Below, in pieces: positions 1 through 8,013 of a stretch of DNA of 37,362 nt. The number at the start of each line of letters is the position of its first letter. Positions within the stretch are counted from its first letter, which is position 1. Source of the DNA: Arthrobacter psychrolactophilus (lineage in GTDB: Bacteria > Actinomycetota > Actinomycetes > Actinomycetales > Micrococcaceae); contig NZ_QJVC01000029.1 of the NCBI RefSeq assembly GCF_003219795.1, positions 1 through 37,362 on the forward strand, read 5' to 3'. Made by a program: the position numbers and the translations under genes. Under the pieces are notes generated by a model. It was not told the origin of the DNA. It worked only from the letters and a program-made list of their open reading frames with translations, and did not search any database.

Positions 1-201
1 CACCTACACCGAACCAAGCTCCCCGCCCCGGACTTCACACCCGGCAGCGCTGACTACACTCTGGATTCGGAAGAGCCACATAACGGTCGTCGGTTTGAAT
101 TGCCCATAGAGGGTGGGGTGGTCCCGCTGACCTGCGGCTTTGCTTTCGGGGAGTGGCCTCGAGCTGCGCCATTCTGGCAAAGCTCATTAAAAACTCATTA
201 A
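1..201 (+). CDS. Possible 3' end of a CDS cut by the window start
   Basis: Frame 1 is open from the first base to a TAA at 199-201, giving 66 residues with no stop. Codons in the first half are rich in G/C at the third position, like the real genes here; the end is poorer. I recognise no domain. The tail carries two copies of CTCATTAAA (183-191 and 194-202) 11 bp apart, the second overlapping the stop. It could be the end of a gene lying outside the window or a chance open frame. Confidence 0.3.
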   Translation, partial: HLHRTKLPAPDFTPGSADYTLDSEEPHNGRRFELPIEGGVVPLTCGFAFGEWPRAAPFWQSSLKTH

Positions 202-725
202 ATTGATCCCCGGCCCGTATCGGGTTTGGCCCTTCCCGAGACGTCCATTGACGTTATCCCGGCTGACCATGCCACATCGTCAGGCAAAGGAACCACCCAC
301 CGTCAGCCACTGCAGCGCGCTACAACCCCGGCGGTCAGGAGACCCGCCTGGGGCCGGTTCGCGGAGTGCTGTCGTGGATGTATACACGGCGTCTCAGTTC
401 AGCGTCGCCAGGGCTGTACAGAGGTGTCTCATAACTAACAGTGGATGCACAGCTTCGGCTAAAAGGTTGCGAGACATAGTTACGAGAATCGCCCACCGTG
501 ATTGAACTCGCACACGTCAGGGAAAATCTTGCTGTTCTCGCTGCCCGGATATCGAGCCGTCGAGACGGCCCATTTCCCTAGGGTTAAGAGACAATGAGCG
601 AACGACTTTTTAGTTGGGCAGACCACCTATCTAACCCATCAATTAACCCAAGCGCAGTCTTCGTCTATTGGCGCGATACCCTTAGTTAGCGAAGTCACAT
701 CAGCACCCAATGCCTTGGAGTATCA
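202..725. other. Gene-free stretch before the PIN-like gene
   Basis: No convincing gene is seen. Short open frames here have no ribosome binding site and no recognisable protein. The one notable element is TGTCTCATAAC at 425-435, which recurs at 3654 and 16217. The promoter of the downstream pair should lie in the last 150 bases, but I could not fix a clear -35/-10 pair. Confidence 0.4.
425..435 (+). repeat. TGTCTCATAAC repeat, copy 1
   Basis: The 11-mer TGTCTCATAAC recurs exactly at 3654-3664 and 16217-16227, always between genes and in the same orientation. The third copy is in a tandem pair of 16-bp units. This pattern suggests stranded insertion-sequence ends or protein-binding sites. 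Confidence 0.4.
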
Positions 726-2789
726 TTGCCCACACCCGGTAGCGCTTTAGTTGGTTACGCCATCCTCCGAGCCAACTACGACGCTCAAGCCCCCGCTTAC
801 TTGGACAATTTCACCCCTTTCGTACTCTCGGCCATTGCGAATGCGAAAAGCACGATCGTAGAGCGTGAAGTCGTTGCAAAACTCATCAACGAGATGTTCG
901 GGCTGAATATCCCGTCTCTGGTGATTCCCCGCCTGCTTAAGCGAACCAATAGGGGTGGGTTGACGGAGCTGGTAGGTACAGGCGCTGTAAGACTCACTCC
1001 GAAAGCACTAGCTGAACTCCCTGATTTAGCTTCGGAGGTGGCACAGTACCAGCGGCGGCAAGCTGAACTGGTCTCACAACTTGCCGAATATATCGGCACT
1101 CACCATCCTGAGCATACTGACCTTACAACTGGTGATCTAGGGGCACACCTCGCAGAGTTCTTTGACAAGCAAGCAGTGCCGCTACTTGGAAATAGTCTTG
1201 GACGGAGCTCGGCAATTGAATCCGGCGCAACTGGAATTCAGTACATTGTTTCCGCGTTCGTAACCCACCTAGCCAAGAACGACCAGTCTCGTTTTACCTA
1301 TGTGGTTGAAGCTGCAAAGGGAGCCATGTTGGCTTCCGTTCTCGAACTGGACACGTCAAGCATGCACGAGTCTTTGGCTCAACTGACGATTGCACTTGAC
1401 ACACCTCTGGTAATGGATGCCCTCGGATACCACGGGCCCGATCAGCATCGTTCAATGGAGCATGTTCTCCAGATGGCAAAAAGGCAAGGCGCCGTACTGG
1501 GTATATTCAGGCATTGCATGTCCGAGCTGGACGGCATTCTTGAGGCCATTGAGGGGGGATTACGCCGAGGAAGTGCCTCTCGAATGACGAGTTCAGGCTA
1601 TCTACATTTCGCAGAGACAGGTGCCTCTCCATCAGATTTGGCACTTCATCGGCAACGACTTGAGGAAGACCTTGAAGCGGCTGGGATCAGAATACTCGAT
1701 CGTCCAGGTGGATACTCGGACTACGGGCTCGATGAAAGAAAACTTGAAGAGAAGATTGAAAGTACCGTGCATTATTTTCAGGATGCCGCTCGAGTAAATG
1801 ATGTGCATTCCTTATCGGCGGTGCATCGCCTCAGAAGAGGGGACCGGTCACGAACATTCGAGAAGTGCGTCGCAGTGCTGATGACGTCAAATTCAAATCT
1901 TGTCAGAGGAGCGCGAGACTTTCACGACGAATCATCGTTTCCATTGGCAGTTACAGCGGAGGCGGTGGCGAGCATCCTTTGGGTGAGGAGCCCAGCCTTG
2001 GCCCCGGATGTACCGAGGGAGATGGTACTAGCCAGCGCATATGTCGGAATGCAACCCTCTCCGACATTTTGGAGCAAGTATGTCGATGAGGTTGAGCGAC
2101 TCGAGAAAATTGGCACCTTTTCGCCGGATGATGCCATGGTGCTTCGTTCCACTCGCCTAGGTCGGGAAGCCCTTATGTTGGAGTCTCTGGGTGAGGAAAC
2201 TGCAGTCGAGAGAGATCTTCCTGCAGCGGTGCTGGAGCGCGTCCATGACACAATTGCTGATCCACTTCTCACTCAAGTTGGGCAGCTCAAGTCCCAACTT
2301 GCTGAATCAGAAGCTGTCGCCACTCATACGTCAGCGGACTGGATGAACCAGGTTGATGCGCGGCAACGAGCCGAAGACATCGCCACAGAACGTGAAGCGG
2401 AAATAGACGCGTTGGGAAGTCAACTGCGCCAGAAAGAGGATGATGAGCATGCCAAGATTGCTCGAATTATTGCCCATTCTAAAAAGGTAGCTCGTCGATT
2501 GACGAAAGTTCTCACATGGACCGGGCGAGCACTAATACTCGCCTGTGCTGCCCTAGCGGTTGTGCTGATACTTCGTTCGTCGGAGTTTTCGGGGTCTTTT
2601 CTCGCACTGATTACCGTAGCGTGCTTTGTGGCGACCTTCTTGCCTCGAACGGGTGCAGCCCTCGTGAATTTGGAAAACAATCTTGCAAAAGTTGGCGGCC
2701 GCCGCCAACTGGTAATTGCGGGATATGACTCAGCCGAGGCTGATGGCCTCCTAAACACTCACGTTGGATCTACCGAGAGCTTGAGGTAG
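726..2789 (+). CDS. Membrane-anchored PIN-like domain protein, putative defence or toxin effector
   Basis: The protein has 687 residues from a TTG start preceded by GGAG (717-720) at good spacing. Residues 1-210 are an unrecognised, mostly helical N-terminal part. Residues about 220-415 read as a PIN-like nuclease fold: an opening strand with Asp225 in a 'LDTP' context, Glu267 in 'SELDG', Asp359 in 'VNDVHSLSAV', then a strand ending 'MTSNSNLV' where PIN proteins often have a Thr-x-Asp or Thr-x-Asn motif. About 515-580 is rich in charged heptads and may be a coiled coil. Two hydrophobic helices (about 600-616 and 623-640) suggest a hairpin in the membrane. PIN domains are metal-dependent RNases; activity here is inference. 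The gene is probably co-transcribed with the next one, 31 bp downstream. Codon use is less GC-biased than the right half of the window, consistent with transfer. Confidence 0.6.
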   Translation: MPTPGSALVGYAILRANYDAQAPAYLDNFTPFVLSAIANAKSTIVEREVVAKLINEMFGLNIPSLVIPRLLKRTNRGGLTELVGTGAVRLTPKALAELPDLASEVAQYQRRQAELVSQLAEYIGTHHPEHTDLTTGDLGAHLAEFFDKQAVPLLGNSLGRSSAIESGATGIQYIVSAFVTHLAKNDQSRFTYVVEAAKGAMLASVLELDTSSMHESLAQLTIALDTPLVMDALGYHGPDQHRSMEHVLQMAKRQGAVLGIFRHCMSELDGILEAIEGGLRRGSASRMTSSGYLHFAETGASPSDLALHRQRLEEDLEAAGIRILDRPGGYSDYGLDERKLEEKIESTVHYFQDAARVNDVHSLSAVHRLRRGDRSRTFEKCVAVLMTSNSNLVRGARDFHDESSFPLAVTAEAVASILWVRSPALAPDVPREMVLASAYVGMQPSPTFWSKYVDEVERLEKIGTFSPDDAMVLRSTRLGREALMLESLGEETAVERDLPAAVLERVHDTIADPLLTQVGQLKSQLAESEAVATHTSADWMNQVDARQRAEDIATEREAEIDALGSQLRQKEDDEHAKIARIIAHSKKVARRLTKVLTWTGRALILACAALAVVLILRSSEFSGSFLALITVACFVATFLPRTGAALVNLENNLAKVGGRRQLVIAGYDSAEADGLLNTHVGSTESLR

Positions 2790-2820
2790 GGGAGGCCTGA
2801 CACCCAGTAGGAAGCCCACT

Positions 2821-3450
2821 ATGTGTGATGTGCTTTGTAGAAATAGGAAGTTTCATATGGGAGTTAAGGACCGCCCGGAGGCTATGGCATTAGCCCATCG
2901 GGGTTTGACGGGTGCTGCTTGGAGGACACTTGACGCTACCCGCCGCAAACACCTTCTGAGTTGTGCCGTAGCGGCCACTGAAGCACTGCACTGGCTATGC
3001 GCCATAGATGAACAGCTGGAGAAAGGCAGTACTGACTACAAGAGCCGACGCAACCATGACACAGACGGTAGTGTCCTACTTGGTCTCCGACATGTCCGAG
3101 ACCGAGCTATGCATCAAGTCGTCATCTGCACAGCGGAGGACGTGAGGTCATTCTTTAATCCTCCCCCCGGTGGACTGTTCTATATCGCGTCGTCGTATCC
3201 CATCTGGACGCCTGTCGAGATGCTTCCACTGGCTGAGGAGCGACACCGGAACGAGAAGCGCGAAAAGGCATATGCGGTACAAGTCGCTGAGAGCGTCGCA
3301 CACAAACCCATCTTCAGAGCCTTAAAATTTCTGACACGAGAACTAACCAGTAAAATCACGCTGGTATCGACTGATCAGCCAAGCTGGTTTAGGGAGCTAT
3401 CTGATAAGGAAAAATTGGCTATCAGCGAGAGCCCGATGCTCAGACTCTAA
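2821..3450 (+). CDS. Hypothetical protein with HEPN-type Arg-x4-His motif, partner of the PIN-like gene
   Basis: The protein has 209 residues. The ATG at 2821 has an AGGAAG ribosome site about 7 bases upstream; a second ATG at 2857 is a weaker alternative. No named family is recognised with confidence. The helical stretch at residues 85-100 contains 'LRHVRDRAMHQ', giving Arg93-x4-His98, the spacing of the catalytic motif of HEPN RNases. Predicted helices precede it (about 38-66), as expected of a HEPN bundle. The C-terminal half has no clear motif. With only 31 bp between it and the PIN-like gene, the two probably form one operon. A role as toxin, antitoxin or RNA-cleaving partner is inference; the motif can occur by chance. 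Confidence 0.5.
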   Translation: MCDVLCRNRKFHMGVKDRPEAMALAHRGLTGAAWRTLDATRRKHLLSCAVAATEALHWLCAIDEQLEKGSTDYKSRRNHDTDGSVLLGLRHVRDRAMHQVVICTAEDVRSFFNPPPGGLFYIASSYPIWTPVEMLPLAEERHRNEKREKAYAVQVAESVAHKPIFRALKFLTRELTSKITLVSTDQPSWFRELSDKEKLAISESPMLRL

Positions 3451-3723
3451 CCCTGAAATATGAGGACGATTGGACAACACTGTGTCCGCCGTTGGGAGAC
3501 CTAATGGTTCCCAGTGAATCGTCACTGACTGCATTTGCAAGGTCAAATCCGCCTGCCCGCGACGATTGCTTGAACAAGGAGCTTGCAAATGGGACAGCTC
3601 GCGAACTATGACCACCTAAAGTTCGTGATTTAGAGGTCTAGGAACTACCAAACTGTCTCATAACCTATGTGCCTCGAATCCCATGCGTTATAAGAACCTG
3701 CAAGATGTTCTGTGCTGCCTATT
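3451..3723. other. Intergenic region between convergent genes
   Basis: About 270 bases with no gene separate the HEPN-like gene (plus) from the DUF1016 gene (minus). It includes the second exact TGTCTCATAAC at 3654-3664; the text after that copy resembles the text after the tandem copies near 16240 (CTCATAACC, then AT, GC and TCGA in the same spacing). No strong terminator hairpin was found. Confidence 0.4.
3654..3664 (+). repeat. TGTCTCATAAC repeat, copy 2
   Basis: Exact match to 425-435 and 16217-16227. The similarity to the 16233-16257 region continues for about 15 bases beyond the 11-mer with a few mismatches, so the repeat unit is longer than the core. Confidence 0.45.
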
Positions 3724-4776
3724 TCATCGTTGGTGGCCTGTGGCGTCCTCGTGATCTTGCTCGAGGGCTGCGGTGATTGCTTCGGGGGATGGCAGGGTGG
3801 CTTGCTCGTCAGCAGGAAGAGTGTCATAGGTGTAGGACGTGACGGTTAGGGGCTGTGAGGAACCATCGAGTGCATAGCGCACGGTGCGCTCATTTTTGGA
3901 ACCACATACGAGAATCCCGACAGTCGGGGCTTGCCGGGGGAGTCGGAGCATGTCGTTGACTGCTGCGACGTAGAAATTGAGCTGGCCTAGGTGTTCTGGT
4001 TTGAACTTGCCGGCTTTGAGTTCCACGACTACGTAGCGGTCAGAAGGTATGTGGTACAGCAGTAGATCGATGTAGAAGTCATCTCCGTCGACGTCGAGGT
4101 GGTACTGACGACCAACGAAGGCAAACCCAGGACCAAACTCGGCCAGCGTCTGCGCCATCCGCAGCGTCATGGCCTCTTCCATGGCATGTTCCTGGGCTTC
4201 TTCAGTGAGACCGAGGAAATCAAATATCAAAGGGTCCTTGGCAACAGCCCGTGCCAGGTCGGTGCCTTCTCCGGGCAGTCTCGCTTCAAGGTTGTTCGGA
4301 GCCGAACCTGTCCTGCTGTGGAGGCTGGTGAGGATCTGGTGTTCCAGGACGGCGACAGACCAGCCATGCCCGACAGCCCTTGCGGCGTACCATTGGCGCA
4401 ACGCTTGGTCATCGAGCTTGTTCAAGAGCACGACGTTGTGACTCCAACTCAATTGTCCAGACGGTGTCTGGACAATTGGCTCCGGGCCATTCCAGGCTGC
4501 CGCGAAGGCACGCATGTGATAGACATTCGTTCGCGAAAAGCCTTTCATGTGCGGGAACTCTGCCCGCAGATCGCGTGCAAGTCGATCAAGTACCTTATTT
4601 CCCCAAGGCTCGGCAACCTGCCGGGTAAGAATGGTCTGCCCGATGTTCCAGTACAGCTCGATCATGGCGGTATTGACCACGCGCTGCGCCCGCCCTTGAG
4701 CATCCCGCACGAGACTTTTCAAAGTAGTGAGGGCAGCGACGTAGTCTGCCGGGAAGTCCGGCTCAAGCGTGGTCAT
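3724..4776 (-). CDS. DUF1016 (YhcG-type) PDDEXK nuclease domain protein
   Basis: The protein has 350 residues, the usual length of the YhcG/DUF1016 family. Residues about 10-155 are the DUF1016 N-terminal domain ('ELYWNIGQTI', 'LARDLRAEFP', 'GFSRTNVYHMRAF'). Residues about 175-340 are the PDDEXK nuclease domain with Asp237 ('FYIDLLLYH'), Glu252-x-Lys254 ('VVELKAGKF') and Gln265 ('GQLNFY'), so the catalytic set appears complete. Members often sit beside restriction or phage-defence genes and are thought to act on DNA. The ATG at 4776 follows AGGGTGG. A 23-bp palindrome lies 41 bases upstream, and a longer version of the same palindrome lies inside the frame, covering codons about 100-109. No methylase or restriction partner is in the window. 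Confidence 0.88.
   Translation of the reverse strand: MTTLEPDFPADYVAALTTLKSLVRDAQGRAQRVVNTAMIELYWNIGQTILTRQVAEPWGNKVLDRLARDLRAEFPHMKGFSRTNVYHMRAFAAAWNGPEPIVQTPSGQLSWSHNVVLLNKLDDQALRQWYAARAVGHGWSVAVLEHQILTSLHSRTGSAPNNLEARLPGEGTDLARAVAKDPLIFDFLGLTEEAQEHAMEEAMTLRMAQTLAEFGPGFAFVGRQYHLDVDGDDFYIDLLLYHIPSDRYVVVELKAGKFKPEHLGQLNFYVAAVNDMLRLPRQAPTVGILVCGSKNERTVRYALDGSSQPLTVTSYTYDTLPADEQATLPSPEAITAALEQDHEDATGHQR
4450..4478. repeat. 29-bp perfect inverted repeat inside the DUF1016 gene
   Basis: Two 13-base arms (CAATTGTCCAGAC and its exact complement) flank the 3-base spacer GGT. The inner 10 bases of each arm are identical to the arms of the palindrome at 4818-4840 in front of the gene. On the protein it encodes part of 'PIVQTPSGQL'. 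It may be a second binding site of the same DNA-binding protein. Confidence 0.75.
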
Positions 4777-4817
4777 GAATCCACCCTAGTGCGCCGATCC
4801 AATGGGAGAGTCCGTAG

Positions 4818-4840
4818 TTGTCCAGACACTGTCTGGACAA
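4818..4840. promoter_or_regulatory. 23-bp palindromic operator candidate upstream of the DUF1016 gene
   Basis: TTGTCCAGAC, spacer ACT, then its exact complement. It lies 41 bases upstream of the minus-strand ATG, where a promoter or operator would be. The same arms with the same 3-base spacing recur at 4450-4478. The factor that binds it is unknown; the DUF1016 protein itself is one candidate. Confidence 0.65.
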
Positions 4841-5313
4841 ATCATCAATACCGGGGCGTATCCGATATTCAGCTCTGCACCATACCGAAAGTTACACCTG
4901 CATGCGGACAGCGGCAGCTACTTTTGACAGTAACTTTTGGGATGGTCGTATTACGCAGAGCCCGGAATGCTTCGTGTCCGTCTGTGTCTCACTGGGGAGG
5001 TGTCCCGGTCCCTTGGAAATGGGACACTCCGGAGTCAATGAAAGCCGGGGCAGAATCGTTCCTTGGAAGCGGGTCGTTGCTTGGGTGGTTCCAAGGTCGG
5101 TGCGTGGTGTTATCCGTTGTGTAGCTCGTGACTGTTAATATTGTGGGCTGGGCGTTTTGGTGGAGTTATTGGTCCGGGTATTCGTTCTTCACTGGTCTTG
5201 ACGGTGTGAGCGTTGGATGAGAGCTGGATATTATGGAATAGGCGGGCAACGGACGTGTAAGGCGTTCGATTGTCAGGCGAAGGTATTTAGGGGAAAAGGA
5301 GGTGAGTTGCCGT
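4841..5313. other. Gene-free stretch with an IS-end-like repeat
   Basis: No gene is supported. It carries repeat A (4983-5030) and, at 5060-5105, further pieces of the same flavour (CCTTGGAAGCGGG, and TTCCAAGG in inverse orientation). The plus-strand open frame crossing 4099-5124 is mainly the antisense shadow of the DUF1016 gene. Confidence 0.4.
4983..5030. repeat. IS-end-like repeat A (GTGTCTCA ... GTGTCCC/GGGACAC)
   Basis: The block starts TGTGTCTCACTGGGG and then forms an inverted repeat with GTGTCCC and GGGACAC as outer arms around CCTTGGAA. Copy B at 7301 has the same order of words with about 80 percent identity, and copy C at 9201 is a shorter, more diverged relative. All lie between genes. 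They resemble stranded ends of an insertion sequence. Confidence 0.5.
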
Positions 5314-5394
5314 ATGGCTGACGGAGATAGTCGATCTACCGGACCGCACGGGTTCCACCTGTGTCTTCAGGGAATTTCTTTTCACGCTTTCTAA
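5314..5394 (+). CDS. Possible 26-residue leader peptide upstream of mgtE
   Basis: An ATG at 5314 opens a 26-codon frame ending in TAA at 5392-5394. The strongest Shine-Dalgarno sequence of the region, AAGGAGGTGAG (5296-5306), precedes it, although the 11-base gap to the ATG is long. An in-frame GTG at 5302 overlaps the Shine-Dalgarno. The peptide ends 152 bases before the mgtE ATG. Leader peptides control some magnesium transporter genes in other bacteria; this one is not proline-rich like MgtL. It could equally be a chance frame. Confidence 0.22.
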   Translation: MADGDSRSTGPHGFHLCLQGISFHAF

Positions 5395-5434
5395 GCTTCG
5401 CGGTGATGACTTAAGGTCCGCCGCAGTTCCCTCC

Positions 5435-5464
5435 TTGACAAGGGCCTTTGCGGTTGCGTTGATA
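5435..5464 (+). promoter_or_regulatory. Candidate mgtE promoter
   Basis: A consensus -35 TTGACA (5435-5440) is followed after 18 bases by TTGATA (5459-5464), about 80 bases upstream of the preferred mgtE start. If used, transcription would start near 5472 and exclude the possible leader peptide. No Mg2+-sensing M-box consensus was recognised. Confidence 0.35.
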
Positions 5465-5546
5465 CGCGAGCACACCAAACCCTTTTCATGGCACGTGGCG
5501 CTTTGTTACTCCGTTGAATGTGCACCCCACGGTAGGGAATTTACCC

Positions 5547-6905
5547 ATGAGCAAGTCCTCAACACTTACCTTTGACGCCACTGCGGATCTTCTCGGTCAG
5601 GCCTTGGCTAAGAACAGTCTTCCCGATGTTGTGCGGGTCCTCTCATTGCTGGATGTTGCCGAAACGCTTGAACAGCTTGAGCGTCTCACCACCATTGACA
5701 GGGCCCTGGCTTACCGAACCTTGCCTAAGGGGCGGGCCATTGAGGTCTTTGAGCGTCTTGACGCGCGCCTCCAGGCGGATTTGATTGAGGGATTGCAGGA
5801 CGCCGAAGTGGCGGACATCTTCGCGGCTTTGAGTCCTGATGACAGGGTGATTTTGATGGATGAGCTGCCAGCAGTGCTGGCCAGTAGGCTTATTTTGGGT
5901 CTTACGGATAAGGAAAGGGCGCTGACCAGCACTGTTCTTGGCTATCCGCAAGGTGCTGTGGGGCGGTACATGAGCCCGGAATTCGTCACCACCCATCCAC
6001 ATTTGACGGCGGGGCAGACCATGGCCAGGGTGCGGGCGGGAATTGATGATGCTGAGAGTATTTACACCATACCTGTCACCGATGGTGGGCGTCATCTGGT
6101 GGGTATGGTGTCACTGCGCGATGTGTTGCGGGTTGGGGAGTCGGAACTTGTAGCGGACTTTGCGAAGGAGCCGTTGGCGGTGCCGGCGATGCAGGATGTG
6201 GAGGAAGCGGCCCGCTACTGCGCGGACGCGAAAGCGTTGGCCCTGCCCATTGTTGATGCCGAGAACAGGTTGGTGGGCATTCTTACCGTGGACGACGCGC
6301 TGCGGATACTGGAGGATGCCGAGAGCGAGGATGCTGCCCGCGCCGGTGGCAGCGAGCCGCTTAGACGGCCCTATCTGTCCACTCCGGTGCGAAGCATTGT
6401 CCAGGCCCGGGTGGTGTGGTTGCTTGTCCTTGCCCTGGGGGCGACCTTGACGGTGCAGGTCATGGGGGCGTTTGAAGCGACTTTGGCCGAGCAGGTGGTG
6501 CTTTCATTGTTTATTCCGTTGCTGATCGGGACCGGGGGCAATACCGGGAATCAAGCGGCTACCACCATCACGCGCGCATTGGCGCTGGGTGATGTTCGCC
6601 CCCGGGATGTGGTCAAGGTGTTCGCTCGTGAGGTTCAGGTCGGCGCCTTGTTGGGATTGTTGCTGGGTCTGCTTGGGTTTGCCGTTGCTGCAGCGATCTT
6701 TACCATTCCCCTGGGATTGGTTATTGGCTTGACACTGCTGGGAGTGTGCACCATGGCGGCCAGTGTGGGCGGACTTATGCCCCTGCTGGGAAAGACCCTC
6801 AAAGTGGATCCAGCGGTATTTTCCAACCCCTTTATCTCCACGTTCGTGGACGCCACGGGTTTGGTCATCTATTTCCTCGTCGCCTCTTCGGTGCTAGGCA
6901 TCTGA
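5547..6905 (+). CDS. mgtE: Magnesium transporter MgtE
   Basis: MgtE is a dimeric inner-membrane Mg2+ channel whose cytoplasmic domains sense Mg2+. From the ATG at 5547 the protein has 452 residues, the normal length. The MgtE N-terminal superhelix covers about residues 15-125 ('LSPDDRVILMDELPA'), two CBS domains about 130-255 ('GRYMSPEFVTTHPHLTAGQTM', 'LPIVDAENRLVGILTVDDAL'), and the channel domain about 285-450 with the family motif 'GTGGNTGNQAATTITRALALGD'. An in-frame TTG at 5514 would add 11 residues, but the ATG has AGGGAA at correct spacing. It stands alone between gene-free stretches. Confidence 0.95.
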   Translation: MSKSSTLTFDATADLLGQALAKNSLPDVVRVLSLLDVAETLEQLERLTTIDRALAYRTLPKGRAIEVFERLDARLQADLIEGLQDAEVADIFAALSPDDRVILMDELPAVLASRLILGLTDKERALTSTVLGYPQGAVGRYMSPEFVTTHPHLTAGQTMARVRAGIDDAESIYTIPVTDGGRHLVGMVSLRDVLRVGESELVADFAKEPLAVPAMQDVEEAARYCADAKALALPIVDAENRLVGILTVDDALRILEDAESEDAARAGGSEPLRRPYLSTPVRSIVQARVVWLLVLALGATLTVQVMGAFEATLAEQVVLSLFIPLLIGTGGNTGNQAATTITRALALGDVRPRDVVKVFAREVQVGALLGLLLGLLGFAVAAAIFTIPLGLVIGLTLLGVCTMAASVGGLMPLLGKTLKVDPAVFSNPFISTFVDATGLVIYFLVASSVLGI

Positions 6906-7430
6906 AACAGCAGACCTCCCCCAGATCGTGGCACTGTTGCAACGTCATTCGTAGAAAAACTGATCGGGATTTTCACCAGCCTTTGATGCCAATCCCTCTC
7001 ACTGAGGACTGAAAGCATTCTCTAAATCTCAGCCCCGGGGGCACCGCGGTAACAAGGGAAACCAACTCTAGCGCCGGGATCATGCTCACCGACTTACGCC
7101 CCACCGGGACGAGCTACCCATAGCCAAAGCATCCTAACAACAGATTCCCAACAAGCCGCAAGGAAAGCGGCCCAGCGCCCTAGAAGAGAGATGTAGCTGC
7201 CAGTTTTCAGAATGATATATCGTCACGGAAACCGACTAGGCCACATGTCTGGCTCGACATTCCTCATAGGGCACTGGAAAACTGCTCAACGAAGTTGTCA
7301 GTGTCTCAGTGGGGGAGTGTCCCAGTTCCTTGGAAGTGAGACACTTGAGAGAAGTGAGACGCTTGAGATAGGACGGGTTGAATAGAGTGATTAGCGCTAA
7401 AGAACCATTTTTTGGCTAGTTCCCACGTTG
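6906..7430. other. Gene-free stretch between mgtE and a small secreted-protein gene
   Basis: About 525 bases with no supported gene. It contains repeat B (7301-7368). Just before that, the words CAGTTTTC (near 7201) and GGAAAACTG (near 7276) form a loose inverted pair. A CATTTTTTGGCTAGTT-like word near 7407 recurs with mismatches near 16170, another hint of a dispersed repeat. Confidence 0.4.
7301..7368. repeat. IS-end-like repeat B with a tandem 18-bp unit
   Basis: It begins GTGTCTCAGTGGGGG, then shows the same GTGTCCC...CCTTGGAA...GACAC inverted core as copy A. It runs into two tandem 18-bp units, GAAGTGAGACACTTGAGA (7333-7350) and the same with one change (7351-7368). The tandem unit resembles the reverse complement of the 16-bp tandem at 16213-16244. 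Multiple short terminal repeats of this kind are known from IS21-type elements, so an old IS end is the likeliest reading. Confidence 0.5.
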
Positions 7431-7706
7431 TTAGGGAAGTGGTTCGATGGACTCCACCATGCCGGTATGAGCATTGACGGTAATGATTATCGGTTCTCCC
7501 GAGAGAACTTTTGCCCGGTCTTCGGGTGTCAGGTTTTTGGTTGCTTCTTCGATATCGACAACACGCTGGGGAGAATTCACCAGCGTACCTGGAAAGCTTT
7601 TTGAGTCGGAGGGCACCGGGGCCGCTGATGCTGGTGCTAGGAACAGTGTTAATGCTGCCAGTGACGCACCGACCAAGATCATTGAACGGTTCAGGTGTTT
7701 TTTCAT
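7431..7706 (-). CDS. Small secreted protein of unknown function
   Basis: The protein has 91 residues. A typical Sec signal peptide is visible: basic 'MKKHLNR', hydrophobic core, and an 'APASA' cleavage site near residue 29. The mature part of about 62 residues has no cysteine and no known domain; it contains 'NLTPEDRAKVLSGEPIIITVN'. The ATG at 7706 follows a G-rich stretch that could bind the ribosome. No neighbour suggests a pathway. The clean signal peptide makes it likely to be a real gene. Confidence 0.65.
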   Translation of the reverse strand: MKKHLNRSMILVGASLAALTLFLAPASAAPVPSDSKSFPGTLVNSPQRVVDIEEATKNLTPEDRAKVLSGEPIIITVNAHTGMVESIEPLP

Positions 7707-8013
7707 TCTTGCCCCCCAATAGCTGTACGGGACCTTGAAGCTGGTCCCGGTACAAGCAATCTAACACCCGTAGCCGTTACTAGAACCTCTCGACCCCTCT
7801 TTTGAGCTGTGAGTTCTCCGTTGTTAGCGGCCACGAGAAAGTGCCCATGGGCGGCCAATAGGATTTCGCCGATCGCCGTATTCAACCGGTCGTCGCAACA
7901 ACGCACCGTCGACTGAAAATCATGTGCCCCGCAGGAGGTTCCCGTTACGGACGGGCTCTGGATGGCTTCCATTGGCGAGCTGTAGTCCAGCGGCCACTTG
8001 GCTCAACTCACCC
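7707..8013. other. Gene-free stretch
   Basis: About 307 bases between two minus-strand genes. An open frame of 89 codons on the minus strand (7703-7972) overlaps the start of the secreted-protein gene and has no recognisable domain, so it is not annotated. No repeat or terminator was found. Confidence 0.35.

Noticed and set aside
4099-5124. 341-codon plus-strand frame opposite the DUF1016 gene
   Set aside because: Most of it is antisense to a gene with intact catalytic motifs; the product has no recognisable domain.
5287-5478. 63-codon minus-strand frame upstream of mgtE
   Set aside because: TTG start without a ribosome site, no domain, and it overlaps the likely mgtE promoter.
7333-7368. 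CRISPR array from the tandem 18-bp units
   Set aside because: Only two directly abutting units with no spacer; no cas gene in the window.
7703-7972. 89-codon minus-strand frame before the secreted-protein gene
   Set aside because: It overlaps the start of the better supported gene, has no recognisable domain and no clear ribosome site.
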